64,000 nucleotides of DNA from Cryptomeria japonica. Lineage: Eukaryota; Streptophyta; Pinopsida; Cupressales; Cupressaceae. The notes beneath the pieces were generated by a model, which saw nothing but the letters and a program-made list of their open reading frames with translations, did no database searches and had not been told where the DNA came from. The DNA lies in contig NC_081407.1 in NCBI RefSeq assembly GCF_030272615.1, forward strand, positions 144,528,897 through 144,592,896, read 5' to 3'. Positions 12,340-23,974 of this stretch are shown one piece after another. Every line of letters begins with the position of its first letter. The first letter of the stretch is position 1. The translations under genes and the position numbers were made by a program.

Positions 12340-12482
12340 TTGAGGAGTGTGGAGACAAGAAATGCCTTTAAGGCATATCTCTTGGTCTCCACACCCTCTC
12401 TTGGGCCTTATGTGAGCTCACAAGCAATCCTAGCCCTTCATCTTGGATCCATCCTAGCCATCCATTCTTCCTCCCCTCTTCC

Positions 12483-12490
12483 TATAAATT
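12483..12490 (+). promoter_or_regulatory. TATA box of element C 5' LTR
   Basis: TATAAATT in the context CTTCCTATAAATTGAGGACTC. The same box lies in the 3' LTR at 23555-23562. Confidence 0.6.
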
Positions 12491-12882
12491 GAGGACTCCA
12501 TCCCTTCATTTTTCATCTCCAAGCTTAGTAATCTTATGTTGCTATTTCGAGCCTAGGAAAATCATCTTAGCAACCTTACCATGTCAAAATCACCTCTCAT
12601 CCACACTTGATCATCTCATCCATATCATTCCTCAAATCCATCTTAATCCATTTATGCACAAGTATTTGGAGAGCCATCCACATCAAGCAACCAAAGGAGC
12701 ACATCAAGTGGAGCATCATCCAAGGGCGTCTTCACTTCGTCAAGCTCAATACGAGGAGAGGTAAAAGAATTGTGACGTATATGCATGTCATTCATGTTTT
12801 TATGTTTATGAGTTATGTCCTTGATTTCATATGCTTCTATGTTTGATTTGTATGTTTACTAACAAATCCACCTCACTCTTCA

Positions 12883-15194
12883 TTTTGGCACGCCTGGTGG
12901 GACCCGTGTCCCTAAAAACTAATATTTTTGTGAGTTTTTGTGAGTTGTGAGACGCGGGTTCCGGAACAACACAAGTGAGTGCAAACCAATGCAATAGAAA
13001 AAATACTTCAGCACGAGCACAGGCGCATCAGAACAACCGACCTGACATATTTTAATTTTTTCCCGCTTGCCATTTAAAATTAAAAAATTGTTTTATATAT
13101 TTGTTTGTTTGCTACATGCGCAGATGTTTCGGCGTGAGTGATTTATATCATTTTCAAAAATTTTGCCCGCTCATCTGCCAGGTGTTGGTTTTCAGGGTTT
13201 CAGTGCGAGCGTTTCCAATTAGCGCGATTGACAGGTATAAAAACCCTCCTCTATTTTGGGTTGGTTGTTATTTTCTTTTACTATTTTTTTAATTCAGTGC
13301 GTACACAGGCGTTTCTGTGTCTGCACAGGCGTTTCAGCACGACTAACTGTACTTCAGCACGTGTGCTGTGAGTGTAGTATAGTTAGTACTAATTTCCATT
13401 TTTCTAGTTTTTGCAGTTTAAATTGACCATCCAAGACTTAAAAAAAAAAAACTACTAATCCACCTTTTTGCAGGTTGCCTAGCAGATTCAACCAAATATT
13501 GTGCTTTTTTTTTAAAGTAGGCACCTAGATGATAATTAAAAGGGAATAAATCATTATCTTACGTGTTTTAAGAAAAATGTAAAGGTAGGAGAGTATGCTC
13601 TTGTCTAATTAGACGATCAGAAATCCAGACCCTCCAACCTTTTCTTGTTTGATTGCATGTTTACCTTTAGCGGGTATGCCCTCCCAACTTGCTCTTTGAG
13701 AAGGTAAGAGGGGAATGACCCAAGTGAGTACACTCGGACCTGGGGTTCCCAACTCACTATAATAAATAGGCCATTGACTACGAAAGGGTCAATGGTTTGG
13801 GCTATATGAGAGTTTACTCTCACATTGGGGGCTTAGTAGGATCCTAGAGATCTCAATCATGCTTGCGTGACTACTAAGTTCTTGGTGCTTCGTTGGGCTA
13901 TAGGCCTCAATTGCACTTGTGCAAATGTGAAGTGTAGCTCCTAATGGGAAGACTTACTAAACACCTTGTTCATAGTGGCCAAACAAATTCTAGTCATTGG
14001 TGCAAGAGAACGGACCTCCGAAGCCACCCATATTTTTACGGCCCTTTGTAGAGACACAAAGTTCGCCATGAGGAGATTTCATGGGAATTGATGATTGGCT
14101 GCCCCGAAGAAGTGAGTGCCATGGATGGGAGCCAGTGGGGTCAAGCATCTAAGTGTTTTCTCTGGGTAAGAGTAGCTAGGAAACCAATTGGGATCCAATG
14201 ACTACTGTCATCGCCAGCCTTAAGAGTGTTGTGTATGAGCATGAGTGTCTTTGAGATAATATGCATTTGATCATTGTGTTTGCTTTGTTTGATACATACT
14301 TGCCAAGAGTAGACTAAAGACCCATCACTATCCCCAAACACTTTGCGAAAACACTTGTCAAGACACAAACAGTTATCCAAGTCATTACTCATGAAGTCTT
14401 AAATTGCGTCAAAGCTCCATTTGTCTCGCATTTCATAAAGCCCAAGTGAGAAGCTAAGAGTCTGTCCTCTTCATCAATGTTCAAGTTTATCCTTTAACAC
14501 ACCAATTATTGTCAAAATCAGGGTGGTCGTGTCCCTTTGTGCAACTTGCCATTCAAATCAATCCTCTATTGAGTCATGTTCATGCCAAGAACAACCTAGT
14601 CATCAAATTTCTTCTAAGTCATCACTATCACACCTCCTCAATCAATCATCCTCAAATTTCCTAAGGACTTAGCACATCAAATCAATCTCCCACCTCTATC
14701 AAATCTATTCTCAAGATCCGAATCCAATCATCCTTTAATCCAATTTTAACCTCACGATAAGGTTCCATGCCTTGTGAAGTTCCATTTAGAACTCATCATT
14801 AATCAATTGGCTCTCATGCTTGAAGAAGAATCCTCTCCAAGTATTTTTTCCTAATCCCTTTTGAGCCAATCAAGACTCTTAACTCACACCTTTACTTTGC
14901 TTAGGATCATTAGTCAACCCTTGGTGGAAGAGAGGCTTTTTAATCACCATTCCAAGGTCTAAATCCTACCTAACTAGGTCATTACCTTGCTTGCGGTTTC
15001 ATCCACCACCTAAAATCCTCATCCAAGGACTAAGGTGTTAATCATAATCAAATCTAGGCTCTAATCTAAGAACCCCCACCAATCACAAAATCCTTTGTCA
15101 TCCAAGACAAAATCCAAACAAATTCCACAAAAATCTCATTAAGTCCTTTCATCAAAGATTTTCTTCCTTCAAGCTCTTCTAAGGTTATTTGTGT
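12883..15194 (+). other. Primer-binding region and untranslated leader of element C
   Basis: TTTTGGCACGCCTGGTGGGA at 12883 is the primer-binding position. The next part (about 12990-13380) repeats CAGCACG and CACAGGCG(T/C) blocks imperfectly. The remainder to 15194 has no convincing ORF. A leader of about 2.3 kb is in keeping with long leaders known in Tat elements. Confidence 0.65.
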
Positions 15195-17150
15195 ATGGTC
15201 ACAACTCGATCTCAAAAGAAAAAGATGGCTTAACACCAATATGGCATGCCGAACATTAGTGTCCTATATGAAGATCCCACGCAAGATCCTACACAAAGTG
15301 GGCAACCTAGCAATCAAGATCAAAACCAAAATCCTAATATGGTTAGCCAAGATGAACTCTCTCTAGAAGTGAAAACTTTCTTAGCGGATTCTTACAACCA
15401 AGAGATGATTGAAAAATTCATCCAACATAATCCTACGACACTTCTAAAAACTCTCCTTGAAAATGGAGCTCAACTTCCGCCTGAATTTGACAAATCTGCT
15501 CTCGGCCAACAACCACAAGGAGACCTCGCCCCCTCACAAAATGTTGCACCTGTTGCTCAAATTCAATCAATTGCAGCCCCATCAATCATCCAAACTCAAT
15601 CAATACCACCTGTGGCACCTCCCACCATGGTCTCCATCCCACCTTCTTCCTCCTTACCATCCATACCACTATCAAATCCCATCTCATCTATTCTCCAACA
15701 TGCTGCTATACCACCTCATCCCATTCAACCACATATTTATGTTCCACAAACTTCGCTTCCCGTCAACAATATTGCAAACTATATCCGGGTCATATTCAAT
15801 CCTATCACAACAGTTTGTGGGCTGCAACCAACTATCACTCAAATCCCGACGACATCAATCATCACATATCATATTCCTGCCTCCTCCTCATATCAATACA
15901 TTGGTGGTGGTACACCTTCCTTGACTCATCCAATCCTTGGGGCAAATACAATTCATCATTATCAAAGTCGACAACAAGACCTCTTCAAGGAAATTCAAGA
16001 CATGAAAAATATCGTCAAGGACATGAAAGAAGGGACTAATAAGAGGAAACCATACTCATTTGAGGAATTTTGTCCTTGTCCTTATGACCCATCTATATCA
16101 GTTGCACCTTACCCTCCAGGATTTGAGATCCCTAAATTCACCAAGTATGAGGGCAAAGGAGACCCCCGCGACCATATTTGGGAATTTCACATCTTATGCC
16201 AAAAAGTCTCCTATAGTGACCTATATCTTTGCAGACTCTTTCCCAAGAGTCTCACAGGAGACGCCTTGGCATGGTTCTCATCTCTACCATGAGGCTCCAT
16301 AGTCTCCTTTCCAAACTTGGTAGAGAAATTTGTGGCCCACTATGCTTACAACATGGCTAATGATGTTTCTATGATGGCCCTATGTAACACAAAACAAAGG
16401 CCCGAAGAGATTTTCGCCAACTTCTTACAAAGATGGCGACATCTTATCAAGAAATTTTAGTGGGACATGCTAGAACAACATCAAATTGAGTTATTTCAAA
16501 AGAACTTGGTCCCCAAACTTTCAAGACCGTTGACATCCCAATGTATCAAATCCTTCCAAAAATTGACCAATAAGGGCCTTGCTCTCAAGCGTGTCTTGTT
16601 GGAGGACAGAACCTTGAAACATTACCAGAAATCGACACAAAGTTCTTCCTCTTATCATAACGACAAGCCAAAATTATGGTCTAAAAACAAAAATATGGTC
16701 AACGATGGTGTAACCGATGCAAAGCAGGTCCAAACAGTGGCTGCTCCCCCAAAACCCACCATCAACAATCATCAATTTAACAATCAAAACAACCAAAATG
16801 AATTAAAAAAGCCTCACAACAATGTTTCAGTCCAGGGATGACCACCCTGATCGAATAACAGAGCTCCAAGAGACTTCACTCCTCTTGCTGAGCTTATTGA
16901 AATGGTGTTTCAAAAACTTGTCCAAGTAGGTGCGTTGGTGTTTCCAATCACTCGCCCGTTTGACCCCAATCAAACTAAACTGAGATGGTATAATGAAAAT
17001 GAGTATTGTGAATACCATCGTATCAAGGGATATGATACACAAAAGTGTATGAAGCTTAAAATTTACATACAAGATCTCATTGATAGGGGTGAGATTGAGG
17101 TAGCAAACACAAAACCTGGTAACAACAATGACAAACTTATAATGTACCAA
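15195..17150 (+). pseudogene. Element C gag
   Basis: One frame runs from ATG 15195 (MVTTRSQKKK) with stops at 15231 (TAA), 16290 (TGA), 16458 (TAG), 16839 (TGA) and 16848 (TGA). It encodes a Gln/Pro-rich N-terminal half. The Retrotrans_gag domain follows (about 16060-16460: GDPRDHIWEFH, FPKSLTGDALAWFSSLP, then SF-L-EKFVAHY). A knuckle-like motif CEYHRIKGYDTQKC lies near 17010-17050. The downstream helix YIQDLIDRGEI matches KIQDLIDNNTI in A, linking these gag proteins. Several stops could be C-to-T changes in CGA, CAG or CAA codons. Confidence 0.85.
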
Positions 17151-18857
17151 GAACCCTTCCCGAAGCATGATAAAGGAAAAGGCTCATCATCTAATGCTAT
17201 AAGTTATGACTATACCAATCACATAACCGTCTTTGACTCTTTAGTAGGTCGCATCGAGCCCATAGACAACCATGTTAACATCATAACTGTCCAAGGAGTT
17301 AATCCTCCCCCTCCCCAAAGTAGACCAAACCCTGCTAGGATAATCATCCAAGGCGCCATGCCTTCCACCCCCCAAAATGATTGCAATGTAACTACATGTC
17401 AAGGAAAAGTCACCGTCCAAGGAGTTCCTCCCCCACCAAACCCCCCACCCATGTCTTCCACTCACCGATATGACCTCCTGGATCAACTTGGGAAGACCCC
17501 CGCGCAGATTTCCATTTTGGAACTTCTCAAGACTTTCCCTGTACATAAGGAAATTTTGGAACAAGCCCTCCTTGAGTCCTTCAGTCCTGATAACATCAAT
17601 GCTACTCAATTCCAAGCTCTCATTGGAAACCTTATTGCCCAACAACACCTTGTATTCACCTCCAATGATGCACCCGTAGATGGAGACCACAATAAGCCTT
17701 TGCACATTGAAGCCCTTATCCAAAAATACAAAGTCAAATGTATTTTGATAGATGGTGGATCTGGACTTAATCTGTGTACATACAAAATAATAAAACAATT
17801 GGGACTTTCTGAGGACCTGGTAGATACATCGGGAAGAATCACCATAAAAGCATATGATGATGCAGAGAGAGTTTCAAAGGGCATGGTCACCTTACCTCTT
17901 CAAGTGGGCCCTATTACAATTGAAACCCCTTGCCAAGTACTAGATCTTGATCTCCCCTACAACATTCTCCTCAGTCGGCCATGGATTCATTCCTTGTAGG
18001 CCATACCCTCCACCTATCACCAATGCATCAAATTCCCCTTTAATGGAAGAGAAATCACTATCAAAGGTGATCCCTAACTGTTTCAATATTGCAAACTCCT
18101 AGAGGGGAAGTATCCATATCTTTGTCCACTAAATAGACCCTCACCAACGCCTCCATCTGACATAGCAAATGTTGCCTCCACTTCAACCCAACCAGATACT
18201 CAAATCAAGATCTTGGGCAATGGTTGTAGAGAGTACAAATTGGAGGAGGTCTTCTTAATAGGCAACCTCACCCTGTCTCCTAAGTCCTTTAGCAAACCTA
18301 AAGAACTCAAAAAAGACCCAAAACCAGTCATGAAATGCCAAAATACCACCTTCCAACAATGGGGCCCACTTGATGAGGAAAGCCTTGATGTATATGTCTT
18401 TCCATGGTTATACCGGGAAGAAGATGAAGATCCAGCAAAAATATCCAAAAATATGTACCCAAAAGCATCAGTCATAGTCGAAAAAATGGGTTACAAAGGA
18501 CATGGCCTGGGACCAGAGGAGAAAGGAAGAAAAGCACCCATAAATCCTATCTCCTACAAATACAACAGAGGCTTGAGTTACACCCCGGTGCCCAAAATTA
18601 CTATCGCTAGTGCCCCTTCAAGTCCTTCTTTGGATGTCGAAAGTGCTGATGAGGAGGAGTTCCACGAAATGCCTTATGAATATGAAAACAATATCTTCTT
18701 TGACACTCACGTCAATGCCATTACGCCCATAACCCCTTCCACTTCACAAGAGTTGTGTCTTATCCATCATGAACTCATAGACTGGGATCGACAAGACAAA
18801 CCCATGTTAGACATTTGCATTGATGATAATGCTCTCATTACTCTCCTGACGGTGTGA
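17151..18857 (+). pseudogene. Element C protease and G-patch segment
   Basis: Frame 0 continues from gag. A Pro-rich linker with repeated VQG(V/A) motifs (about 17280-17460) leads to a retropepsin-like domain (about 17640-18000). Its active-site loop reads ILIDGGSGLNLC, and LLSRPWIHS follows near 17970. TAG at 17997-17999 and TAA at 18076-18078 interrupt it. From 18213 to 18857 the frame is open and contains a G-patch (about 18465-18545: VEKMGYKGHGLG, PEEKGRKAPI). G-patch domains bind RNA or RNA helicases and are known after the protease in betaretroviruses. The whole segment would be part of the Gag-Pol polyprotein. Confidence 0.75.
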
Positions 18858-18974
18858 AATCTAGAAGATTGTAACAAAGTAGAGGGTATTCAACTTCATG
18901 AAAAGGGATACTTTGGTAGTCAGGGCAATGCCCTTAGTCACAAAAAAGATATAATCAAAACAAAAAATATGATT

Positions 18975-19067
18975 CCTTAGGTGAAAACCTCTCCGAGGCA
19001 CCTTTGGATGAGCAAAAAATAAAAAACAAAGGGTGTATCCGAAAGTGAAAACCTGCAAAAGGCACTT
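18975..19067 (+). other. Two AAAA-bulge hairpins between the protease and RT regions of C
   Basis: First hairpin: AGGTG (18979-18983) pairs with CACCT (18999-19003), AAAA bulge 18984-18987, inner stem CCT/AGG, loop CTCCG. Second: AAGTG (19043-19047) pairs with CACTT (19063-19067), AAAA bulge 19048-19051, inner stem CCT/AGG, loop GCAAA. The same two-stem layout recurs after integrase. In-frame stops lie around both, so the stretch may be noncoding. Confidence 0.6.
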
Positions 19068-19127
19068 GATGGTGAGGGACTTGACCTCCCTACCATTGGT
19101 TACCTTCCACATGACAGATCAAATTTT

Positions 19128-21060
19128 TTGATAGAGGAAACAAATAGCATCAACATGGGCACCGAAGCCATCCCACAACATGTGCTCATCGCCAAGTCCC
19201 TCACAGAAAAAGAGAAACAAGATTTCATCGACTTCCTCACAGAGGTAAAAAACAATTTTGCATGGTCCTATGCCGATATGCCAGGGTTGGATCCTGCCTT
19301 GGTGGTTCACAAGCCCAGATGCAAAACCCATAAAACAAAAGTTGCGCAAAATGCACCCACATATTGCACTCCTGGTCAAGGCAGAACTCCAAAAGATGTT
19401 AGATGCAGAATTCATCAAACCAATAGACTACATTGAATGGGTTTCCAACATTGTACCTATTGGAAAACCCATTGGGGGCATCCACATCTGCACAGATTTC
19501 CGAGATCTAAATAGAGCTTGTCCTAAAGATGATTTCCCGCTCCCCAATATAGACATGATTGTGGACCTTACAACAGGACATGAAATGCTATCACTTATGG
19601 ATGGATTTTCCAGATACAACCAAATCAGAATAGTAGACGAGGATCAACATAAAATTGCATTCACAACACCATGGGGTACTTTTTGTTATTGGGCCATGCC
19701 TTTTGGCCTTAAAAATGCTGGAGCTACATATCAACGTGCCATGACAATAATTTTTCATGACCTCTTGCACAAAATTCTGGAGGACTATGTGGATGATCTG
19801 CTAGGCAAATCCAAGACAAGACAAGAACACATCCCTATTCTAAAGCAAATCTTTGAAAGATCGGAAAAATACAAACTGTGCCTAAATCCCAAAAAAATGT
19901 GTGTTTAGCGTCACATCGGGAAAACTACTAGGATTCATTGTTTCCTGCAAAGGCATCAAGGTCGATCCTACAAAGGTAAAATCTATTATGGAAATGCCTC
20001 CACCAAAGACTCTCAGACAACTGCGCAGTCTCCAGGGGAAACTCCAATCTATCAGATGTTTCATTTCACAACTACCAGACAAGTGCCATCCATTTGCACA
20101 CCTGTTGCGTAAAGACACAAAATTCAAATGGGACTGCTTATGTCAAAAGGCCTTTGAGAAACTAAAAGAATATCTCCCATCACCTCCATTTTTGATGCCA
20201 CCTACCCCTAGAAAACCCCTCATTTTGTACATATATGCTACTAGAGTGGCATTGGGGGCATTACTGGCACAAACAAATGATCAAGGGAAAGAACACACCA
20301 TTTACCACATCAGTCAGACACTGGTAGGGTATGAACTCAATTATACCCCCATTGAAAGAGAATGTTTGGCATTAGTGTTTAGCACACAAAAACTCCAACA
20401 CTATATGTTGAACAACAAAATAAAATTGATTGCTAAGATTGATCTGCTTAAATATCTTTTATCAAACGTTGCTCTCATTGGCAGGACTTTTAAATGGGTC
20501 ATGCTCTTAAGCGAACTTGACATTGAATATGTAGACAAAAAAACAATCAAGGGACAAGTCATTGCAGATCAGTTGGCTGAAGCTCCACTTCCAGGTGACC
20601 ACCCCATTCTCATAGAACTACCAGATGAGTTCATTATGTCTGCCACCACATCCTCCACATGGCAATTATACTTTGATGGTTCTTGCACTCAAAATGGATC
20701 GGGGGCAGGAATATTATTGATCACACCTCAAGGAGATGGCATCCCAAAGTCATACAAGATAGCCTTTGCATGTACCAATAACATAGCAGAATATGAGGCA
20801 CTCATCACAGGTTTGCGTTTGGCTATCTACTGGAAAATAAAGGAGTTACGAGTCTATGGCGATTCTCAGCTCGTCATAAAATAAGTCAATGATGAGTACC
20901 AGACAAAAGATGATAAACTCCTTCCTTACCGTACCATGGTTGAAGATCTTAAGCAACATTTCACAGCAATCAAATTTGATCAAATCCCATGAACAAACAA
21001 TAGGGCTGCAGATGCAATGGCCACCATTGGCTCCCTCCTTTAAATTCTAGCACACAATCA
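19128..21060 (+). pseudogene. Element C reverse transcriptase and dual RNase H
   Basis: RT begins near 19128 and shifts frame at about 19330. It shows FRDLNRACPKDDFPLP, LMDGFSRYNQI, FTTPWGTFCYWAMPFGLKNA and the catalytic YVDDLL box (about 19789). A second shift occurs at about 19900. The connection and first RNase H follow (YATRVALGALLAQ, YHISQTL, YTPIERECLALVF). A second, separate RNase H follows at about 20660-20884: LYFDGSCTQNGSGAG, EYEALITGLRLA, GDSQLVI, matching the D-E-D pattern. The second RNase H is a hallmark of the Tat lineage. A TAA stop at 20882 ends the open frame; remnants continue to about 21060. Confidence 0.88.
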
Positions 21061-21126
21061 GAAGTGCGAGTTCTTGGTTGAGCAATTGTTTATACTGGCA
21101 TATGACCTACCATAGTCTGAAATGGT

Positions 21127-22407
21127 GTGTGTTCTTGTTGGTCTCAAGTCCCCCTGGTACCAAGAAACCTTCGCTTTCTTAAAAGACAACACCATTCCCC
21201 CATATCTCAACAAAACCCAACAACAAACCTTCATTCGCTGATGTGCTCGTTACACCATCCTTGGAGACACCCTATTCAGAAGGCATTTCGATGGTTCCCT
21301 CCTAAGTGTTTAGATAAACAAGAGGCAGAAAGGGCATTACGTGAAGTACACGAGGGTGTCTGTGGGGCACATTCAAGTGGGCTCACATTGGCTGAAAAAC
21401 TTTTGAGAACAGGATACTATTGGCCTAAAATGGAAGTAGATGCATATAACTATGTGAAGAAATGCATCCCTTGCCAGCAACATGGCGACAAAATTCATGC
21501 ACCATCACAAGAATTGCAACCATTTATTACACCATGGCCCTTCTCGCAGTGGGGGCTCGATCTCATTAGGAAAATTCACCCTCCATCTTCCAACAGACAA
21601 ATTTATTATCACCACCATCGAGTATTTCGCCAACTGGGTAGAGGCTATCCCTCTTACTTTTACCACTGGTAAACAGATATCCAAATTCATCCTGAACTAC
21701 CTAATCTCCCAATATGGCATTCCAAAAGTTATCATCACGAATAATGGCAGACAATTCAAAAACTAGGATGTCAAAGAACTTTGCCAAAAATTCAACATCC
21801 AACATCGCTTTTCCACCCCATATTACCCCCAAGGCAATGGCCAAGCTGAGGCTTCTAATAAAACCCTAATCAAAATCCTCAAAAAGATGATCAATGAAGC
21901 TGGTCCTGATTGGCACCTCCAACTCCATCCCGCTTTGTGGGCCTACCTCACCTCCATCTGCACCCCCACAGGCACCATTCCTTATTCCTTGGTCTTTGGC
22001 TATGAAGCCATCCTTCCCCTTGAGATCGAGATCCCCTCTCTAAGGGTATCGCTGCAAAATATCCTACAAGAGGAAGAATACAGAATTGCCCGATTACAAG
22101 AGCTAGAATTGTTAGATGAAAGATGCCTCAAGGCCTTGAACCATCTCCGGGTATATCAGAACCATCTGCGCATGAGTTATAACAACAAATTCAGAACCCA
22201 GGAATTCCAAATTGGTGATCCTGTCCTTATGGAGAATCAAAAAAACCTCCAAGAAAGAGAGAAGAAAGCAAGTTTGAACCTAATTGGCATGGACCATATG
22301 TAATCACAACAAAATATGGATCAGGAGCTTATCAGTTGGCTACTCCTGAAGGTAATCCTTTGGATGATCCAATGAATATCATGCATCTCAAAATATTTTA
22401 TGCCTAG
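21127..22407 (+). pseudogene. Element C integrase
   Basis: The zinc-binding module (HEGVCGAHSSG, CIPCQQHG) lies at about 21340-21485. The core starts at FSQWGLDLI (about 21540), shifts frame near 21575, and continues FANWVEAIPL. The expected second catalytic Asp reads ITNNGRQF (about 21740), an Asp to Asn change, and is followed by TAG. Then YYPQGNGQAEASNK supplies the Glu (about 21820-21860). The C-terminal part (about 21880-22303) matches the minus-strand integrase of F. After a one-base shift it ends at TAG 22405-22407. No chromodomain is seen. Confidence 0.87.
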
Positions 22408-22517
22408 TCCTCAGGAAGTCTTAAATTGTCAAAAAATAAAAATAAAAATAATTTTTTTTTAAAAATCAAGAAAAATAGAAAATAAAATAAAATAAGAAAA
22501 AGATCTTGAAAAAAGCG

Positions 22518-22676
22518 TCACTTTGGTGAAAACCTGGCAAATAGGCACCGTGTGATACAAAAAAAAATCAAAAAATCAGAAAAAGAAAGAAAAAAACAAT
22601 TCGTCCACTAGTGAAAACCACTTTGTGGCGATATGGACAAGTACCTTGGTGAAAACCTCCATGCAGGCGCCAAGGT
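22518..22676 (+). other. Three AAAA-bulge hairpins downstream of C integrase
   Basis: Hairpin 3 (22518-22555): TCAC and GGTG pair with CACC and GTGA, bulge AAAA 22529-22532, inner CCT/AGG. Hairpin 4 (22603-22638): GTCCA pairs with TGGAC, bulge 22614-22617, inner CCAC/GTGG. Hairpin 5 (22643-22676): ACCTTGGTG pairs with CGCCAAGGT over 9 bp including one G-U, bulge 22652-22655, inner CCT/AGG. They lie in A-rich noncoding sequence just before the 3' LTR. Confidence 0.65.
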
Positions 22677-22718
22677 AAATAACTAGATCCACTGTCTATT
22701 AGGTCGACACTGCAAATC

Positions 22719-23969
22719 ACTAGACACTTAAAAATAATTATTTTCATTATTTTTAATTCCTCACATAGTTAATTAATTAATTATGTTAATTCATATTCTC
22801 CTCAATATTAATTATAATTAATATTGTCACTATGGTATGTGATTGATTTATTTAATAAATAAATCCCTCTCTTTATTCTTCTAAAAATTAAATCCTCACA
22901 AATATTCCCTTTAGCTAATTAATTTCAATTAATTAGTTAACCTACATGATTCCTACAAATCATCTTCCTAATTCATCATTAACCTAATAAAGTCTTCTAG
23001 GAACTCCCTAAACCCACTTAACATTATTCTTCTAATTTTTAATTCCCCCCACTCATTCTCTCTCCTAATCAAATCCTCCTACAAATCATATCTCACCTAA
23101 CCTTTCCTCTAATCCTCCTACTAATGAGTTGCTAGTGACTAATCATCATGATTAGTCACAAAGTCAACCCCTTGTCCCTTCCATCCAACCACTATCCTTA
23201 AATGCTCTTTTCCTAGGTGAATGTGAGATTTTCAAAATTCCACATTCCTCTAGGCATCTCCTCTCCCAAGGAATTTTTAATTCCTTCTTATTCCTCCAAT
23301 CCCCATGATCATACCTTTTTGGAGAATTTTAAATTCTTCCTCCCCATTCTTCAAGGAATGTCCCATCCCTTGCTCTTCTCAAGGCACATTGGGAAGTCTT
23401 CCCAATGCACCTTGAGGAGTGTGAAGACAAGAAATGTCTTTAAGGAATATCTCTTGGTCTCCACACCCTCTCTTGGGCCTTATGTGAGCTCACAAGCAAT
23501 CCTATCCCTTCATCTTGGATCCATCCTAGCCATCCATTCTTCCTCCCCTCTTCCTATAAATTGGGGACTCATTTTCGTCATTTTTCATCTCCAAGCTTAG
23601 TAATCTTATGCTGCCATTTCGAGCCTAGGAAAGTCATCTTAGCAACCTTACCATGTCAAAATCACCTCTCATCCACACTTGATCATCTCATCCATATCAT
23701 TCCTCAAATCCATCTTAATCCATTTGTGCACAAGTACTTGGAGAGCCATCCACATCAAGCAACCAAAGGAGCACATCAAGTGGAGCATCATCCAAGGGCG
23801 CCTTCACTTCGTCAAGCTCAATTTGAGGGAGAGGTAAAATAATTGTGAGGTATATGCATGTCATTCATGTTTTTATGTTTATGAGCTATGTCCTTGATTT
23901 CATATGCTTCTATGTTTGATTTGTATGTTTACTAACAAATCCACCTCACTCTTCATCTTCCCCTTTTCA
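22719..23969 (+). repeat. 3' LTR of element C
   Basis: It starts near ACTAGACACTTAAAA and ends CCCCTTTTCA immediately before the AGACC duplication. A TATA box lies at 23555-23562. It has one 42-bp unit instead of three. No clear polypurine tract precedes it: the bases before it read GGTCGACACTGCAAATC. Confidence 0.85.
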
Positions 23970-23974
23970 AGACC

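Larger units (their letters stand above)
11561..12882 (+). repeat. 5' LTR of element C
   Basis: It pairs with 22719-23969 over nearly the whole length. A TATA box lies at 12483-12490. It carries three copies of a 42-bp unit where the 3' LTR has one. Its end CACTCTTCA (12882) lacks 14 bases found at the end of the 3' LTR. Confidence 0.88.
11561..23969 (+). mobile_element. Element C: Tat-type Ty3/gypsy retrotransposon nested in B's gag
   Basis: The LTRs are 11561-12882 and about 22719-23969. The TSD is AGACC (11556-11560 and 23970-23974). The domain order gag, protease, RT, RNase H, second RNase H, integrase, with no chromodomain seen, fits the plant Tat lineage. All domains carry stops or frameshifts, so the copy is dead. 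The two LTRs start TATAGACACTTAAAA and ACTAGACACTTAAAA; related starts elsewhere suggest an ancestral TGTAGACACTT. Confidence 0.9.

Noticed and set aside
13617-14392. Short minus-strand frames in the leader of C
   Set aside because: No motifs, inside a retrotransposon leader, and no homologue elsewhere in the window.
17241-17890. Minus-strand frames of 185 and 94 codons over C protease
   Set aside because: Opposite the recognisable gag-protease frame and without motifs.
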